A DNA stretch of 59,138 nt from a virus. Below the pieces are notes generated by a model that saw only the letters and a list, made by a program, of their open reading frames with translations, ran no database searches and was not told the origin of the DNA. Position numbers and translations under genes: made by a program. The stretch covers positions 1 to 59,138 of IMG/VR virus record IMGVR_UViG_3300035228_000525; one strand, given 5' to 3'. Below, piece by piece: positions 36,144-45,310 of this stretch (position 1 is its first letter; each line of letters starts with the position of its first letter).

Positions 36144-39100
36144 TAGTTAAATTGCTCCCATCTACCAGTAAGATCGTTTTTAATTCTTCTACTACCACCA
36201 AGGTCTACTTTTGGTAAATTTACTTCTGGTAGTGTTAATTTATTTTTTATTCTATTTGCCTCAGCCTCGGTCATTCCGCCGATTGTATTAACACTATTAT
36301 AGCCGTCAATATTTCCAATATAAGAAGTTGCTCCGCCTATTTTATTTTTTAAATTATTGTTTAATGAATTAATTTCTGCTGATCCTATTGCGGCTGACTG
36401 CCTAGCCGCGGCACTTATTGATCCCACACTTGGACCAATTCCGCCAAAGGCTGATAAGTCTGGTGCGGCCGGTAGTGTACTTGTCAAAATTTGATCCAAT
36501 TTAACTCCAGTATATCCTTCAAGATTAGTTACAATTCCTTGGAAGTTACTTCCAACTTTTGCTAGGTCAAAATCTCCCATAGAAGCTTCTAACTGTTTGG
36601 CTAAATCACCAACTCTTCCAAACGTAGCTAGTGCATCACTATTTAACGATGCCTTTGCTTGTTCAGCAATAGTTCCGAGTTCTTGTATTGTTGGTAGCAG
36701 TTCTGCTAATTCATCTTGATATGCTATTATATTACTAGGAAAATCTATTTCTTGTATTGCTTTATTTGCTAGTGTTTGTGCTTTTAGTGCTATTTCGTTT
36801 AACGCTTCAATTTGTTCAGCTTTTACTAGTGCTGATGTAGCGGCAGTACTATTAGTATTTTGTTGATTTGGCATTCTTAATAATACTAGATCTTGTGTAA
36901 ATTTATTTTGTTCAAATTTATGGTTAACTTCGTTTACTTTATAAATGCCACTAAACGACTCTACTAATAATAAATCTTCAGGAAATGTGTATTCTCCGTA
37001 ATCTGTATTAATATCAATCGGAGTTCTAAAAAGTACATTTATATATATTTGACCGTTGTTATAATTAGCAGTACCATCACTAGTCATTCCACTAAATGAA
37101 GTATCTCCTGCATGGTAATTTCCAGCACCATTATCGCTTAGATAAAATGGGTCACCTATAATGTTTAAGTTTACATTAACCATATCCGGAGTTGCGGCAT
37201 TTAAATTATCATTAAACATTCTAGTAATTGCAATATCTGAATTAGATATTTCACTACCGCCTCTAGCTTTTGCTATAGCATTAATACTTTCAATTTGATT
37301 AGGCATACCTTCTGGAGGAACGTAAGCACTGTCGTCGGAAAACGCCATGCCGTCTCCAGTTTTTAATGCCATATCTGGGTTACCTGCAACTGCTTGGCTA
37401 CCCGCTCCTTTTCTTTGGTTAGCACTACTTGAACCTACGTCTGCACTAAATGCACGGTTGTATTGAAATTCATATAATATCTCAAGATCTATAATATCTT
37501 TATTCTTACCAGTATAGATATAATTGTATTCTTTTGCTACTTCTTGTTTTAGTTTATCTATGCCAACCGAAGGTGTTGCTGGATTAGCAAAGATACTAGA
37601 ATGTACTTGATACGGTACAACTCTATAAACATATATATTTGCTGAAGTACCAGTTCTAGCAACTTCAGAGTTATCGCCTACAGGATACACATCGGCTTCA
37701 ACTTTGTACCAAGTAACCATCCCTGTAGGATCTTTAATATCTTGTAATTGTTGTGCAAGTGATTGTCCGTATGTGCTTACAATTAAAACTTCTTCAATAA
37801 TCTGTGTTATTTTTGTTCCAGAACTAAATTTAAACATTCTGTTACTACCACTAGTTTGGAGCTCAGCTGATCCTCTTGCAAAAATAGGATAAGTGTCTTT
37901 CATTTCTTGAGAAAATTTTGGCTGACCCATTGGCGATTGTCCTGTTTCAACCGTATTATTAATAACTGGGCTCATTCCAATTACATTAGTTGCAAAATCA
38001 CTATTTGCATATTCTTTAAATGCTTTACCTAAATCTGATGAAGCCTTAACTCTACCTGTAATACTATTAACATACTCGTCGTAATTTAAAGGAACTTCGC
38101 CGTCTGCATCGCCGGTAATAGATCTATATATTTCAGTAAGCTCTCGTTTAGATATACGTCCTGATGTATCAAATTCTCCGTAATCACCGCCGTATTGAGA
38201 TGTGGCCATAGGAGTCTTTTTCTGGGTAGCAGGCGGTGGCTTTCCAGAAGCACTTGTTTTATCTTCTGGAAAGATAATAACATATTGGTCGCCTACGTTT
38301 ACTTGATTTTTTTCTTCTTTATCTTGTTGTCTAGTATTTAATAACGTTGTTAGGCTCTGACCTCCGGACTGTAATATTTCTCTAACAGTTCTACCAGTAA
38401 TATTAACATCTGTTTTCATAGACTGTACATCGTCTTGAAATCCTCTTTCATTGCTTATTAATGCCTTACAACTATATTCTGATCCTGCGCCTGTAACATT
38501 AAAAACCGACTCATTAATAATAATTGGAATAAATCTTCTAGAATAAGGTGCAACTCCCATATTGCCGTCTTCGTCTGTTCCTACAAATTCAATAGTAAGC
38601 ATAAAATTACATTGTAAATAATTTGCCCATCCGCCGTCAATTGCGGCAGTTTTTAAAGACTGGTAAAACAATCCCATACTGTATGGCTCGGTAACTGTAA
38701 ACGAAATATTATTTACGTTTGCATTTCCTGCTACAGGTGATACAATAGAATTCATTTCTAAATTATCTATAAAAAATTCTACAGTTTTACCTAATACTTT
38801 TTCGTATGCTGTCCTAACTTTTTTAGTGCCAGCACCCCCGCTTCGACAAATTATTGATTCAGGACGTACTCCTGCACTTCTATACGTTCCGTCAGGATCT
38901 GCTACTTCTTCTTTGCTTAGGGCTGAAAGAGTTATAATTGAATTCATACTAGCAAATCCTTCAAGCTCATTTGGCCAAGGACCAGGACTTTGTCCAGGAA
39001 CCATTTGTCCAGGTTTAATCTTAGTTCCTATACTTCCTGGTTTTGAATCAAAATTGTTACTATATGATCTACTATTTGCTGTTGCATTAAAAATTCTATC

Positions 39101-39304
39101 TGTTACTTTACCGATAGCACTGCCGTCATTTAATCCAAGATCCGATAATACGTTTCCAATTGACCCTGATGTAAAATTATCAATTTCATTTGTAAACTTT
39201 TTAAAATCTGTTTCTATCTGTCCTGCAATATCAGGAACAAGGTCTTTCATAGAACTTACTTTTTTAGTTATATTATTTCTTAATGCATTAAAATTAGGTG
39301 GCAT
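36143..39304 (-). CDS. Large baseplate hub protein (gp27-like position)
   Basis: A 1053-residue protein with its stop overlapping the gp5-like start (TAATG). The N-terminal half has KTVEFFIDNLEMNSIVSP and FTVTEPYSMGLFYQSLKTA, which resemble hub/late-control proteins that seat the spike. The C-terminal ~200 residues are helical and Ala-rich (KAEQIEALNEIALKAQTLANK). By position, next to gp5 and gp53, it most likely supplies the gp27 function (platform for the gp5 trimer), but it is far longer than T4 gp27 (391 residues) and I see no decisive motif. The role is an inference. Confidence 0.6.
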   Translation of the reverse strand: MPPNFNALRNNITKKVSSMKDLVPDIAGQIETDFKKFTNEIDNFTSGSIGNVLSDLGLNDGSAIGKVTDRIFNATANSRSYSNNFDSKPGSIGTKIKPGQMVPGQSPGPWPNELEGFASMNSIITLSALSKEEVADPDGTYRSAGVRPESIICRSGGAGTKKVRTAYEKVLGKTVEFFIDNLEMNSIVSPVAGNANVNNISFTVTEPYSMGLFYQSLKTAAIDGGWANYLQCNFMLTIEFVGTDEDGNMGVAPYSRRFIPIIINESVFNVTGAGSEYSCKALISNERGFQDDVQSMKTDVNITGRTVREILQSGGQSLTTLLNTRQQDKEEKNQVNVGDQYVIIFPEDKTSASGKPPPATQKKTPMATSQYGGDYGEFDTSGRISKRELTEIYRSITGDADGEVPLNYDEYVNSITGRVKASSDLGKAFKEYANSDFATNVIGMSPVINNTVETGQSPMGQPKFSQEMKDTYPIFARGSAELQTSGSNRMFKFSSGTKITQIIEEVLIVSTYGQSLAQQLQDIKDPTGMVTWYKVEADVYPVGDNSEVARTGTSANIYVYRVVPYQVHSSIFANPATPSVGIDKLKQEVAKEYNYIYTGKNKDIIDLEILYEFQYNRAFSADVGSSSANQRKGAGSQAVAGNPDMALKTGDGMAFSDDSAYVPPEGMPNQIESINAIAKARGGSEISNSDIAITRMFNDNLNAATPDMVNVNLNIIGDPFYLSDNGAGNYHAGDTSFSGMTSDGTANYNNGQIYINVLFRTPIDINTDYGEYTFPEDLLLVESFSGIYKVNEVNHKFEQNKFTQDLVLLRMPNQQNTNSTAATSALVKAEQIEALNEIALKAQTLANKAIQEIDFPSNIIAYQDELAELLPTIQELGTIAEQAKASLNSDALATFGRVGDLAKQLEASMGDFDLAKVGSNFQGIVTNLEGYTGVKLDQILTSTLPAAPDLSAFGGIGPSVGSISAAARQSAAIGSAEINSLNNNLKNKIGGATSYIGNIDGYNSVNTIGGMTEAEANRIKNKLTLPEVNLPKVDLGGSRRIKNDLTGRWEQFN

Positions 39305-39307
39305 AGT

Positions 39308-39610
39308 TTAAATTCCTAACATTTGTTTTAATGCAGGACCCTTAGGTAAGTAAATTTCTAAGCCTGCTTCAATATCATATACTGGATCTTTAATTGAATC
39401 CATATTACGTTGAGCAAATACCCACCATAATTTAGGAGTTCCGTATAAATCGTATGCTAATAAATCTGGCCTATGTGTATATTGAGCTTCAATTACATAA
39501 AGCACATCGTCTGATTCTGCAGGAACTGGCCTGATTTCAAAATGATTTAGATATCTTCTGTTTACTATTTTAGTATTTTTCCAGGGACTAGTATTAGAAT
39601 AAGATGCCAT
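39308..39610 (-). CDS. 53: Baseplate wedge protein gp53
   Basis: A 100-residue protein matching the gp53 family: YVIEAQYTHRPDLLAYDLYG, TPKLWWVFAQRNMDSIKDPVYD and a C-terminal IYLPKG, a LysM-like fold. T4 gp53 is about 196 residues, and short forms are usual in marine T4-like phages. gp53 links gp6 wedges around the baseplate. It starts one base inside the upstream stop (TAATG) and is 4 nt from the hub gene. Confidence 0.9.
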   Translation of the reverse strand: MASYSNTSPWKNTKIVNRRYLNHFEIRPVPAESDDVLYVIEAQYTHRPDLLAYDLYGTPKLWWVFAQRNMDSIKDPVYDIEAGLEIYLPKGPALKQMLGI

Positions 39611-40461
39611 TAAATAATTCCTCTACTTATTAAGTCACCGCTAACAAAGTCATTTAAATTAAATTCTGACTGTGTTGCTCTACTATAAATTGGTTGCACT
39701 GTTACTGATATTAAACTTTGTGACGGAACCCATGTATCTGGTCCGCTTTGTGATGTTGGGTCCGGATAATAATCAGCAGTTCCTTCGTCAGTTCCTCCAG
39801 ACATTGTTGCTTTAATATAATCTACATCTTGTGGTAAATCAATATTAAATGAAGTTACCACACAAGGGACATCGTTAAACACAAATTCTCCGTACCCATT
39901 TAATTTTATAATAGGAGGCGGATTACCAACATTATCTCCGTTACCATAAAACATTTTAGTTACAGTACGTAGATATGTTACTGCGGCTATCCAATATTGT
40001 GCATCGATATTATTTTCAACAAAAAAGTCTCCTGCTATAGTTATAGCGTCCACAGCTGAGCTTTGATAATTAAAAAAAGGATAATTAGTATGTATAGGTT
40101 GCAATGCATTATAACTTGCAGAGTGGGAGAAGATTATACTTGGCGTAAAAGGAAACACCATACGGTTGTTTGTGCGAGTTAGTGGACTTAATAGAGCCTT
40201 AGGCATTCCTTGCATTATAGGAGGAATACTTAAACTAACACGCCAATCATTTTCGCCTCTAGGAGTTTTTACTGTTGCTCCTGTGCGTGTTTTAAATGTT
40301 GGCATTGCATCTGTAGGTAAATTTATACCACGTATACCTTTCATAAAACCTAGTGGATTATCAGCAAATGCTTGTACTGAGTCTACGGTTCTTTTAACAG
40401 TATTAACTATATTAATTGCACTGCCGAAAGTCTTTTGTAAACTTTGGAATGGGTTTGGCAT
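39610..40461 (-). CDS. Tail-tube cap/baseplate protein (gp48/gp54-like)
   Basis: A 283-residue protein, first gene of the minus-strand baseplate operon, behind AAGGAG. Residues ~95-160 (SPLTRTNNRMVFPFTPSII, YPFFNYQSSAVDAITIAGDF, YWIAAVTYLRTVTKMFYG) and ~185-260 (PCVVTSFNIDLPQDVDYI, WVPSQSLISVTVQPIYSR) match the pattern of tube-initiator proteins: a strand that ends 'v-s-p-P-x-l-x-i-x-I', as at the gp48 C-terminus. gp48 and gp54 cap the hub and nucleate the tail tube. Which of the two it corresponds to is uncertain. Confidence 0.6.
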   Translation of the reverse strand: MPNPFQSLQKTFGSAINIVNTVKRTVDSVQAFADNPLGFMKGIRGINLPTDAMPTFKTRTGATVKTPRGENDWRVSLSIPPIMQGMPKALLSPLTRTNNRMVFPFTPSIIFSHSASYNALQPIHTNYPFFNYQSSAVDAITIAGDFFVENNIDAQYWIAAVTYLRTVTKMFYGNGDNVGNPPPIIKLNGYGEFVFNDVPCVVTSFNIDLPQDVDYIKATMSGGTDEGTADYYPDPTSQSGPDTWVPSQSLISVTVQPIYSRATQSEFNLNDFVSGDLISRGII

Positions 40462-40482
40462 AACGTCTCCTTCTTATAGTAT

Positions 40483-40490
40483 TATTTAGT
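40483..40490 (-). promoter_or_regulatory. Late promoter-like box ACTAAATA
   Basis: A CTAAATA-type late box on the minus strand, 22 nt before the gene at 40461, directly abutting the plus-strand gp55 promoter. Confidence 0.5.
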
Positions 40491-40518
40491 TGACTTTTTA
40501 ATGTATGTATATTATAAT
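40490..40518 (+). promoter_or_regulatory. Host-type promoter of gp55
   Basis: TTGACT (40490-40495), 17 nt, TATAAT (40513-40518): a near-consensus sigma70 promoter 30 nt before the gp55 ATG, which also has TTGGAG as ribosome-binding site. Confidence 0.85.
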
Positions 40519-40548
40519 ATATGTAACATCTTATAACTTGGAGAAACT

Positions 40549-41385
40549 ATGGCTAGAAGAGTAAATTACTTAAACAACAAAGATATTTTAAAAGAAATAC
40601 ACAAATCAAAGAGCACATTTTGTAGCTATACAGAAGAAGGCCATGCGAATTATGACATTATCTTATTAGACGTTGATAAAATTAACATTAGAACTATTGC
40701 AGAAGCAAAACGTAACAAAGCAAAGAAGCTTAGTTCGGCAGAATTTGAACGAAGAAAAGCAAACGGGGAGAAAGTTAAACAAGCAGAGTGTGAAGTCAAG
40801 TACACTAGTATTACTAAAGAAGAATTAATCTTCCGTATAATGACGTTTGATCACATTCCAGAAGAGCCTGGACGTAAAAAGAACCCTAAAACAATAGCAG
40901 ATACAAAAACAAAACTTAATTTTCCTCCATTTAAACATTATAAATTTGACGATAGCGGTAATTTACAACTAGTTGGTAAATCACACTGGCAAGGTGGCAT
41001 GGAAAACGGACATTTTGACAAGACATCAGGTAAAGCTACTAATAAACTTGCTATGATGTGGATGAAATTGTGTGATCGTTATGCAACAAGAGGAAATGTT
41101 CGCGGATACACATATAATGACGAAATGCGAGGACAAGCTATTTTACAATTAGCACAAATTGGCTTACAATTTGACGAATCTAAGTCACAAAATCCATTTG
41201 CTTACTATACTGCGGCTGTAACTAATAGTTTTGTTAGAGTTATTAATATAGAAAAGCGTAATCAAAACATTAGAGACGATATCCTCGAAATGAACGATAT
41301 GAACCCTAGTTTTACAAGACAAAATCAAGGACAATGGGAAGCTGAACAGAAAAGAGAAACTGATAAAATTAATGCGGCAAAATAG
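40549..41385 (+). CDS. 55: Late-transcription sigma factor gp55
   Basis: A 278-residue protein with the T4-like gp55 pattern: DEMRGQAILQLAQIGLQFDESKSQNPFAYYTAAVTNSFVRV, where the highly conserved region 2-like helix binds RNA polymerase core and melts late promoters. Longer than T4 gp55 (185 residues); the extra sequence is a basic N-terminus (residues 1-120) with many Lys. It needs to direct host polymerase to TATAAATA-type boxes, of which several lie in this window. It ends in TAG, so TAG is a normal stop here. Expressed from a host-type promoter, as expected for a regulator made before late genes. Confidence 0.9.
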   Translation: MARRVNYLNNKDILKEIHKSKSTFCSYTEEGHANYDIILLDVDKINIRTIAEAKRNKAKKLSSAEFERRKANGEKVKQAECEVKYTSITKEELIFRIMTFDHIPEEPGRKKNPKTIADTKTKLNFPPFKHYKFDDSGNLQLVGKSHWQGGMENGHFDKTSGKATNKLAMMWMKLCDRYATRGNVRGYTYNDEMRGQAILQLAQIGLQFDESKSQNPFAYYTAAVTNSFVRVINIEKRNQNIRDDILEMNDMNPSFTRQNQGQWEAEQKRETDKINAAK

Positions 41386-41389
41386 GTCG

Positions 41390-41418
41390 TTGACTTTGTT
41401 AAGTTTCTACTGTATAAT
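41390..41418 (+). promoter_or_regulatory. Host-type promoter of gp47
   Basis: TTGACT (41390-41395), 17 nt, TATAAT (41413-41418), with identical boxes and spacing to the gp55 promoter. An AGAGGAA ribosome-binding site follows. Confidence 0.85.
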
Positions 41419-41445
41419 GTTAGTTAAATCATAGAGGAATTATAA

Positions 41446-42456
41446 GTGTTTAAAAAAGCGGCGGTTTTTACTGATATCCATTTAGGATTGAAAGGTAATA
41501 GCAAAGTACACAATCAAGATTGCGAAGATTTTGTTGATTGGTTTATTAAAAATGCAAAAGAAAACGGTTGTGAGACTGGGATCTTTTGCGGTGACTGGAA
41601 CCACAATAGAAATAGTTTGAATCTTACTACAATGGATGCAGGAATTCGTTGTTTAGAAAAATTAGGCAAAGCATTTGATAATTTTTACATGTTTGCTGGT
41701 AATCACGACTTGTACTACAAAGATAAACGTGACGTAAAGTCAACAGAATGGGCAAAGCACATTCCTGGTATTGTTGTAGTAGACGAAATACTAGTAAATG
41801 ATGATGTTGCTCTTGTTCCTTGGCTAGTAGGAGACGAATGGCGAAAGATTAAAGATATAAAAGCAAAGTACTTGTTTGGACATTTTGAATTACCTAGTTT
41901 CTATATGAACGCAATGGTACAAATGCCCGATCACGGCGAGTTACGTGCTGAACACTTTGAACATCAAGAGTATGTATTCAGTGGACACTTCCATAAACGA
42001 CAAAAACAAGGTAAAGTACATTATATTGGTAATGCATTTCCGCACAACTATGCTGACGCATGGGACGATGCTCGAGGAATGATGATACTAGATAAAGAAA
42101 ATAGTAAAGAACCCGAGTATATCGACTGGGCCGACTGTCCAAAGTACCGTACAATTAAACTAAGTCAGTTAATTGATGAGCAGGATAAACTTATTAAGCC
42201 TAACATGTACTTAAGAGTTAACTTAGACTTGCCTATTAGTTTTGAAGAAGCTAGTTTTGTTAAAGAAACATTTATTAACCAATATAAATGTAGAGAAATT
42301 AGTTTAATACCGCAAAAACAACTAGAAGAAATTAATACAGAACTAGATATACAGCAATTTGAAAGTGTTGATCAAATTGTTGCTGGCGAAATTGCCGCAA
42401 TCGACTCAGACAACTTCAATAAGAAGATGCTAATGGACATTTATAACGAACTATGA
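41446..42456 (+). CDS. 47: Recombination endonuclease subunit gp47 (Mre11/SbcD-like)
   Basis: A 336-residue calcineurin-like phosphoesterase, the nuclease partner of gp46. Metal-binding motifs are in order: DIHLG (D10, H12), GDWNH (D50), GNHD (N86, H87, D88), GHFE (H146) and GHFH (H181, H183). With gp46 it resects DNA ends for recombination-dependent replication. It starts with GTG preceded by AGAGGA and its last codons overlap the gp46 ATG (ATGA), so subunits are made in balance. T4 gp47 is 339 residues, so length is normal. Confidence 0.93.
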   Translation: MFKKAAVFTDIHLGLKGNSKVHNQDCEDFVDWFIKNAKENGCETGIFCGDWNHNRNSLNLTTMDAGIRCLEKLGKAFDNFYMFAGNHDLYYKDKRDVKSTEWAKHIPGIVVVDEILVNDDVALVPWLVGDEWRKIKDIKAKYLFGHFELPSFYMNAMVQMPDHGELRAEHFEHQEYVFSGHFHKRQKQGKVHYIGNAFPHNYADAWDDARGMMILDKENSKEPEYIDWADCPKYRTIKLSQLIDEQDKLIKPNMYLRVNLDLPISFEEASFVKETFINQYKCREISLIPQKQLEEINTELDIQQFESVDQIVAGEIAAIDSDNFNKKMLMDIYNEL

Positions 42457-44225
42457 TTAAGATTAAAGATTTAACCGTAAAAAACTTTATGAGTGTGGGT
42501 AATCAGACTCAGGCTGTTGACTTCGATAAAGAAAATTTAACACTTGTTCTAGGTGAAAACTTAGACCAAGGCGGAGACGACACTGGATCACGTAATGGTA
42601 CAGGCAAGACTACTATTATTAATGCATTGAGCTATGCATTGTATGGTACAGCTCTTACAAACATCAAACGCAACAACTTAATCAACAAAACTAACTCAAA
42701 AGGTATGTTAGTTACATTACACTTTGAAAAAAATAATATTGATTACCGTATTGAGCGTGGTAGATCGCCCAATGTACTAAAATTTTATGTTGATAACCAA
42801 GAACAAGAGATGACAGACGAGTCTCAAGGTGATTCACGCAAAACACAAGAGTATATTAACGATTTACTTGACATGAGTCATGATATGTTTAAGCATATAC
42901 TTGCATTAAACACTTATACTGAACCGTTTTTAAGTATGCGTCAAAATGATCAACGTGCTATTATTGAACAGTTGCTCGGTATTACTATTTTAAGTGAAAA
43001 AGCAGACGCACTTAAAGAACAAACACGACAAACCAAAGATGCTATCCAAGAAGAAACATTAAAGATTAATGCTATTCAAAGTGCAAACGAAAAAATTGGT
43101 GCAACTGTCGAAAGTTTACAAAAAACGCAACGTGCATGGCTATCAAAGAAAGATCAAGACGTACAAAAGTTAAGAGTAAGTATCGACGAACTAGAACATT
43201 TAGATATTGACATAGAACTAGAATTACATGAAAAACTAGCAAATTGGACTGAGCATAACAATGCTATTTTGGCTCTTAAAAAAGAATTAAGTACATTAGA
43301 GCCAGCATTAGTACGTGCTGATAAGAGTGTTGAAAAAGCATCTAAAGATATCGCAGATTTAGATGATGCTAAGTGTTATACTTGTGGTCAAGAACTACAT
43401 GCAGACAAAAAAGCAGAGATTTCAGACCGCAAATCTAAAGAACTAGAAGATGCATTAGCCTATCAAAAAGAAATTACTGGTAAAGTAACTGAGGTTATGT
43501 CAGCATTAGATAAAATAGGTGATATAAACGGAAAACCTACTACATTTTATGAAAATGCTAAAGAAGCATACGAACATAGGCAAAATGTTGACAGTTTAAA
43601 AAGTGCATTAACTAATAAAGAACAAGATATTGACCCGTATCAAACACAAATTGACGAATTAAACAATAGTGCTATGCAAGAAGTTAATTGGAGTGTAGTT
43701 AATAGCTTAACTGAGTTTAAAGATCATCAAGACTTCTTATTAAAATTACTCACTAACAAAGATAGCTTCATACGTAAGAAGATTATTGATCAAAACTTAA
43801 TGTATCTTAACAATAGGCTGACATACTACTTAGATAAGTTAGGACTTCCGCATCAAGTAGTGTTTCAAAATGACCTAGCTGTTGAAATTACGCAACTAGG
43901 ACAAGATCTAGACTTTGATAATTTATCAAGAGGAGAACGTAATAGACTTATACTCGGTATGAGCTTTGCATTCCGTGATGTTTGGGAAAGTTTATATCAA
44001 AAAATTAACTTAATGTTTATTGATGAACTTATTGATAGCGGTATGGATACTGCTGGTGTTGAAAATTCACTTAGTGTCCTTAAAAAGATGGGTAGAGAAG
44101 GCGATAAGAACGTTTATCTTATATCCCACAAAGACGAACTTATTGGTAGGGTTAATAATGTAATGAAAGTTATTAAAGAAAACGGGTTTACTAGTTACGA
44201 AAACGATATTGAGATTTTAGAATGA
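42453..44225 (+). CDS. 46: Recombination endonuclease subunit gp46 (Rad50/SbcC-like)
   Basis: A 590-residue SMC-like ATPase that pairs with gp47. The Walker A region (NGTGKTT, residues ~48-54) follows an Asp/Gly-rich insertion. Coiled-coil arms surround a zinc hook CYTC (C308, C311). The signature LSRGERNR and Walker B LMFIDELID lie near the C-terminus. T4 gp46 is 560 residues. It acts with gp47 at double-strand ends in phage recombination and replication. Confidence 0.93.
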   Translation: MIKIKDLTVKNFMSVGNQTQAVDFDKENLTLVLGENLDQGGDDTGSRNGTGKTTIINALSYALYGTALTNIKRNNLINKTNSKGMLVTLHFEKNNIDYRIERGRSPNVLKFYVDNQEQEMTDESQGDSRKTQEYINDLLDMSHDMFKHILALNTYTEPFLSMRQNDQRAIIEQLLGITILSEKADALKEQTRQTKDAIQEETLKINAIQSANEKIGATVESLQKTQRAWLSKKDQDVQKLRVSIDELEHLDIDIELELHEKLANWTEHNNAILALKKELSTLEPALVRADKSVEKASKDIADLDDAKCYTCGQELHADKKAEISDRKSKELEDALAYQKEITGKVTEVMSALDKIGDINGKPTTFYENAKEAYEHRQNVDSLKSALTNKEQDIDPYQTQIDELNNSAMQEVNWSVVNSLTEFKDHQDFLLKLLTNKDSFIRKKIIDQNLMYLNNRLTYYLDKLGLPHQVVFQNDLAVEITQLGQDLDFDNLSRGERNRLILGMSFAFRDVWESLYQKINLMFIDELIDSGMDTAGVENSLSVLKKMGREGDKNVYLISHKDELIGRVNNVMKVIKENGFTSYENDIEILE

Positions 44226-44425
44226 CAGAAGATCCACATGACTCCTTAGTACAAGCATATTTGTCTTATTTTAAAGCAAACGAAAATTTTGAAGCTAGAA
44301 ATTCTCATAGAACACATGCAGAGAGCAGAAAATGGTTGCGAGAAATAAGAAAATATGCTAAACTTAGAAGTGATGAAATACATCAAAAACACAGAGCCAA
44401 AAAAGAGGCAATTAAAGGCAAGTAA
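44222..44425 (+). CDS. Small basic protein after gp46
   Basis: A 67-residue protein whose ATG overlaps the gp46 stop (ATGA). It starts MTEDPHDSLVQAYLSYFKANE and ends in a Lys/Arg-rich helix (RKWLREIRKYAKLRSDEIHQKHRAKK), suggesting a DNA- or RNA-binding helix. I recall small proteins of similar layout next to gp46 in marine T4-like phages but no function. Co-production with gp46/47 suggests a role with recombination, which is inference. Confidence 0.7.
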   Translation: MTEDPHDSLVQAYLSYFKANENFEARNSHRTHAESRKWLREIRKYAKLRSDEIHQKHRAKKEAIKGK

Positions 44426-44429
44426 TAAT

Positions 44430-44440
44430 AAGTATCCGTA
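44430..44440. repeat. Direct repeat AAGTATCCGTA, left copy
   Basis: An 11-bp sequence identical to 44907-44917; the two copies flank the GIY-YIG-like gene. Confidence 0.5.
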
Positions 44441-44871
44441 TGCAATGGACTTATCAAGGTAAAAAAATAGATGATCTACCCTTAGGGTGTGAAGCATTTG
44501 TTTACTTGATAACAAATAAAGTCAATGGCATGAAGTACGTAGGCAAGAAACTAGCAAAATTTAAGACAACTAAGCCACCACTTAAAGGCAAAAAAAACAA
44601 AAGACGAGGCACTAAAGAAAGTGACTGGAGAAACTATTGGGGATCCAGTGATCGACTTAATGCAGATGTATTAGAGCTCGGTGAGGACAAGTTCACAAGA
44701 GAAATAATTCATATTTGTCCAAGTAGAGGCATTGCAAGTTACTTAGAGGCACGTGAACAATTTGAACGCAGAGTACTTGAAACAGATGATTACTATAATG
44801 GTATTATCAATGTTAGAGTTGGCGGTTCTCAAATACTAAAAGAACACTTAGGCAAATCAAGCAACACATAA
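44440..44871 (+). CDS. GIY-YIG-like endonuclease (Seg-like)
   Basis: A 143-residue protein with FVYLITNKVNGMKYVGKK, a match to the GIY-YIG pattern (Tyr-Leu-Ile, ~10 residues, Tyr-Val-Gly), then YWGSSDRLNADV, REIIHICPSRGIASYLEAREQFE, which carries the downstream Glu of the fold, and YYNGIINVRVGG. Similar phage proteins are homing endonucleases of the Seg type. Its ATG overlaps the 11-bp sequence AAGTATCCGTA, and a second copy lies 36 nt after the stop, so the gene may have been inserted. The ribosome-binding site is weak. Confidence 0.7.
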   Translation: MQWTYQGKKIDDLPLGCEAFVYLITNKVNGMKYVGKKLAKFKTTKPPLKGKKNKRRGTKESDWRNYWGSSDRLNADVLELGEDKFTREIIHICPSRGIASYLEAREQFERRVLETDDYYNGIINVRVGGSQILKEHLGKSSNT

Positions 44872-44906
44872 AGTTAGCGGGCTAGTTTATAATACCGCTG
44901 TGTAAA

Positions 44907-44917
44907 AAGTATCCGTA
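44907..44917. repeat. Direct repeat AAGTATCCGTA, right copy
   Basis: An 11-bp sequence identical to 44430-44440, near the 5' end of the putative structured RNA. Confidence 0.5.
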
Positions 44918-45218
44918 AAGGAACACACGTAACACATTGAGCCACGTCTGGTAATAAGGCGCAGGATTGATGTAGATTGAATGTTGCCAGTCAAAAAACA
45001 CAACACAGTTCATAAAAACTCTTTAGCAATAGGAACGAAGCGAGAGGTAGCGTAAGCGATGTCGACGTAGGTTGGGTAAGGTCAGAGCCCATTGAACTAA
45101 GTGTATAAACAATTACCTATTTCCAAGTCTCGGCTGTGACGAACTCACATGAAGTCAAGATTAGATGGAACCAGTAAATAGGTTCCGTCTGACTGAAACA
45201 ATCTACATGAAGTATAAA

Positions 45219-45246
45219 CATTAATACATTCGTATTAATGCTTTTT
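45219..45246 (+). terminator. Rho-independent terminator after the RNA
   Basis: CATTAATAC, loop ATTC, GTATTAATG (45219-45240), a 9-bp perfect stem followed by CTTTTTAT. Confidence 0.8.
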
Positions 45247-45310
45247 ATATAATTCATATTTAAATCATTTAAATCAAAACGAAGTGTTGTAGTTTGAGTG
45301 TTAACGAAAA

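Larger units (their letters stand above)
44900..45246 (+). ncRNA. Putative structured noncoding RNA
   Basis: This 495-nt gap (44872-45366) has no ORF with a plausible start. Positions 44941-45180 have 101 G/C in 240 nt (42%), against 13 in the 60 nt just after (22%). Long-range pairs can be drawn: ATGTAGATTG (44970-44979) with CAATCTACAT (45199-45208), CAGTCA (44988-44993) with TGACTG (45190-45195), and a 10-bp hairpin AGATGGAACC/GGTTCCGTCT (45163-45172/45181-45190) whose loop AAATA can pair TATTT at 45118-45122 as a pseudoknot. TGTGA/TCACA (45135-45149) forms another hairpin. A terminator ends it. A TATAAT (44888-44893) could start it near 44900 but lacks a good -35. I do not recognise the family; no tmRNA, RNase P or 6S signature is seen. 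Confidence 0.6.

Noticed and set aside
44900-45246. Group I intron, tmRNA, RNase P or 6S RNA in the intergenic region
   Set aside because: None of the conserved sequence elements (P/Q/R/S boxes, tag ORF with 3' CCA, RNase P core motifs, 6S bubble) is visible. It is kept only as an unassigned structured RNA.
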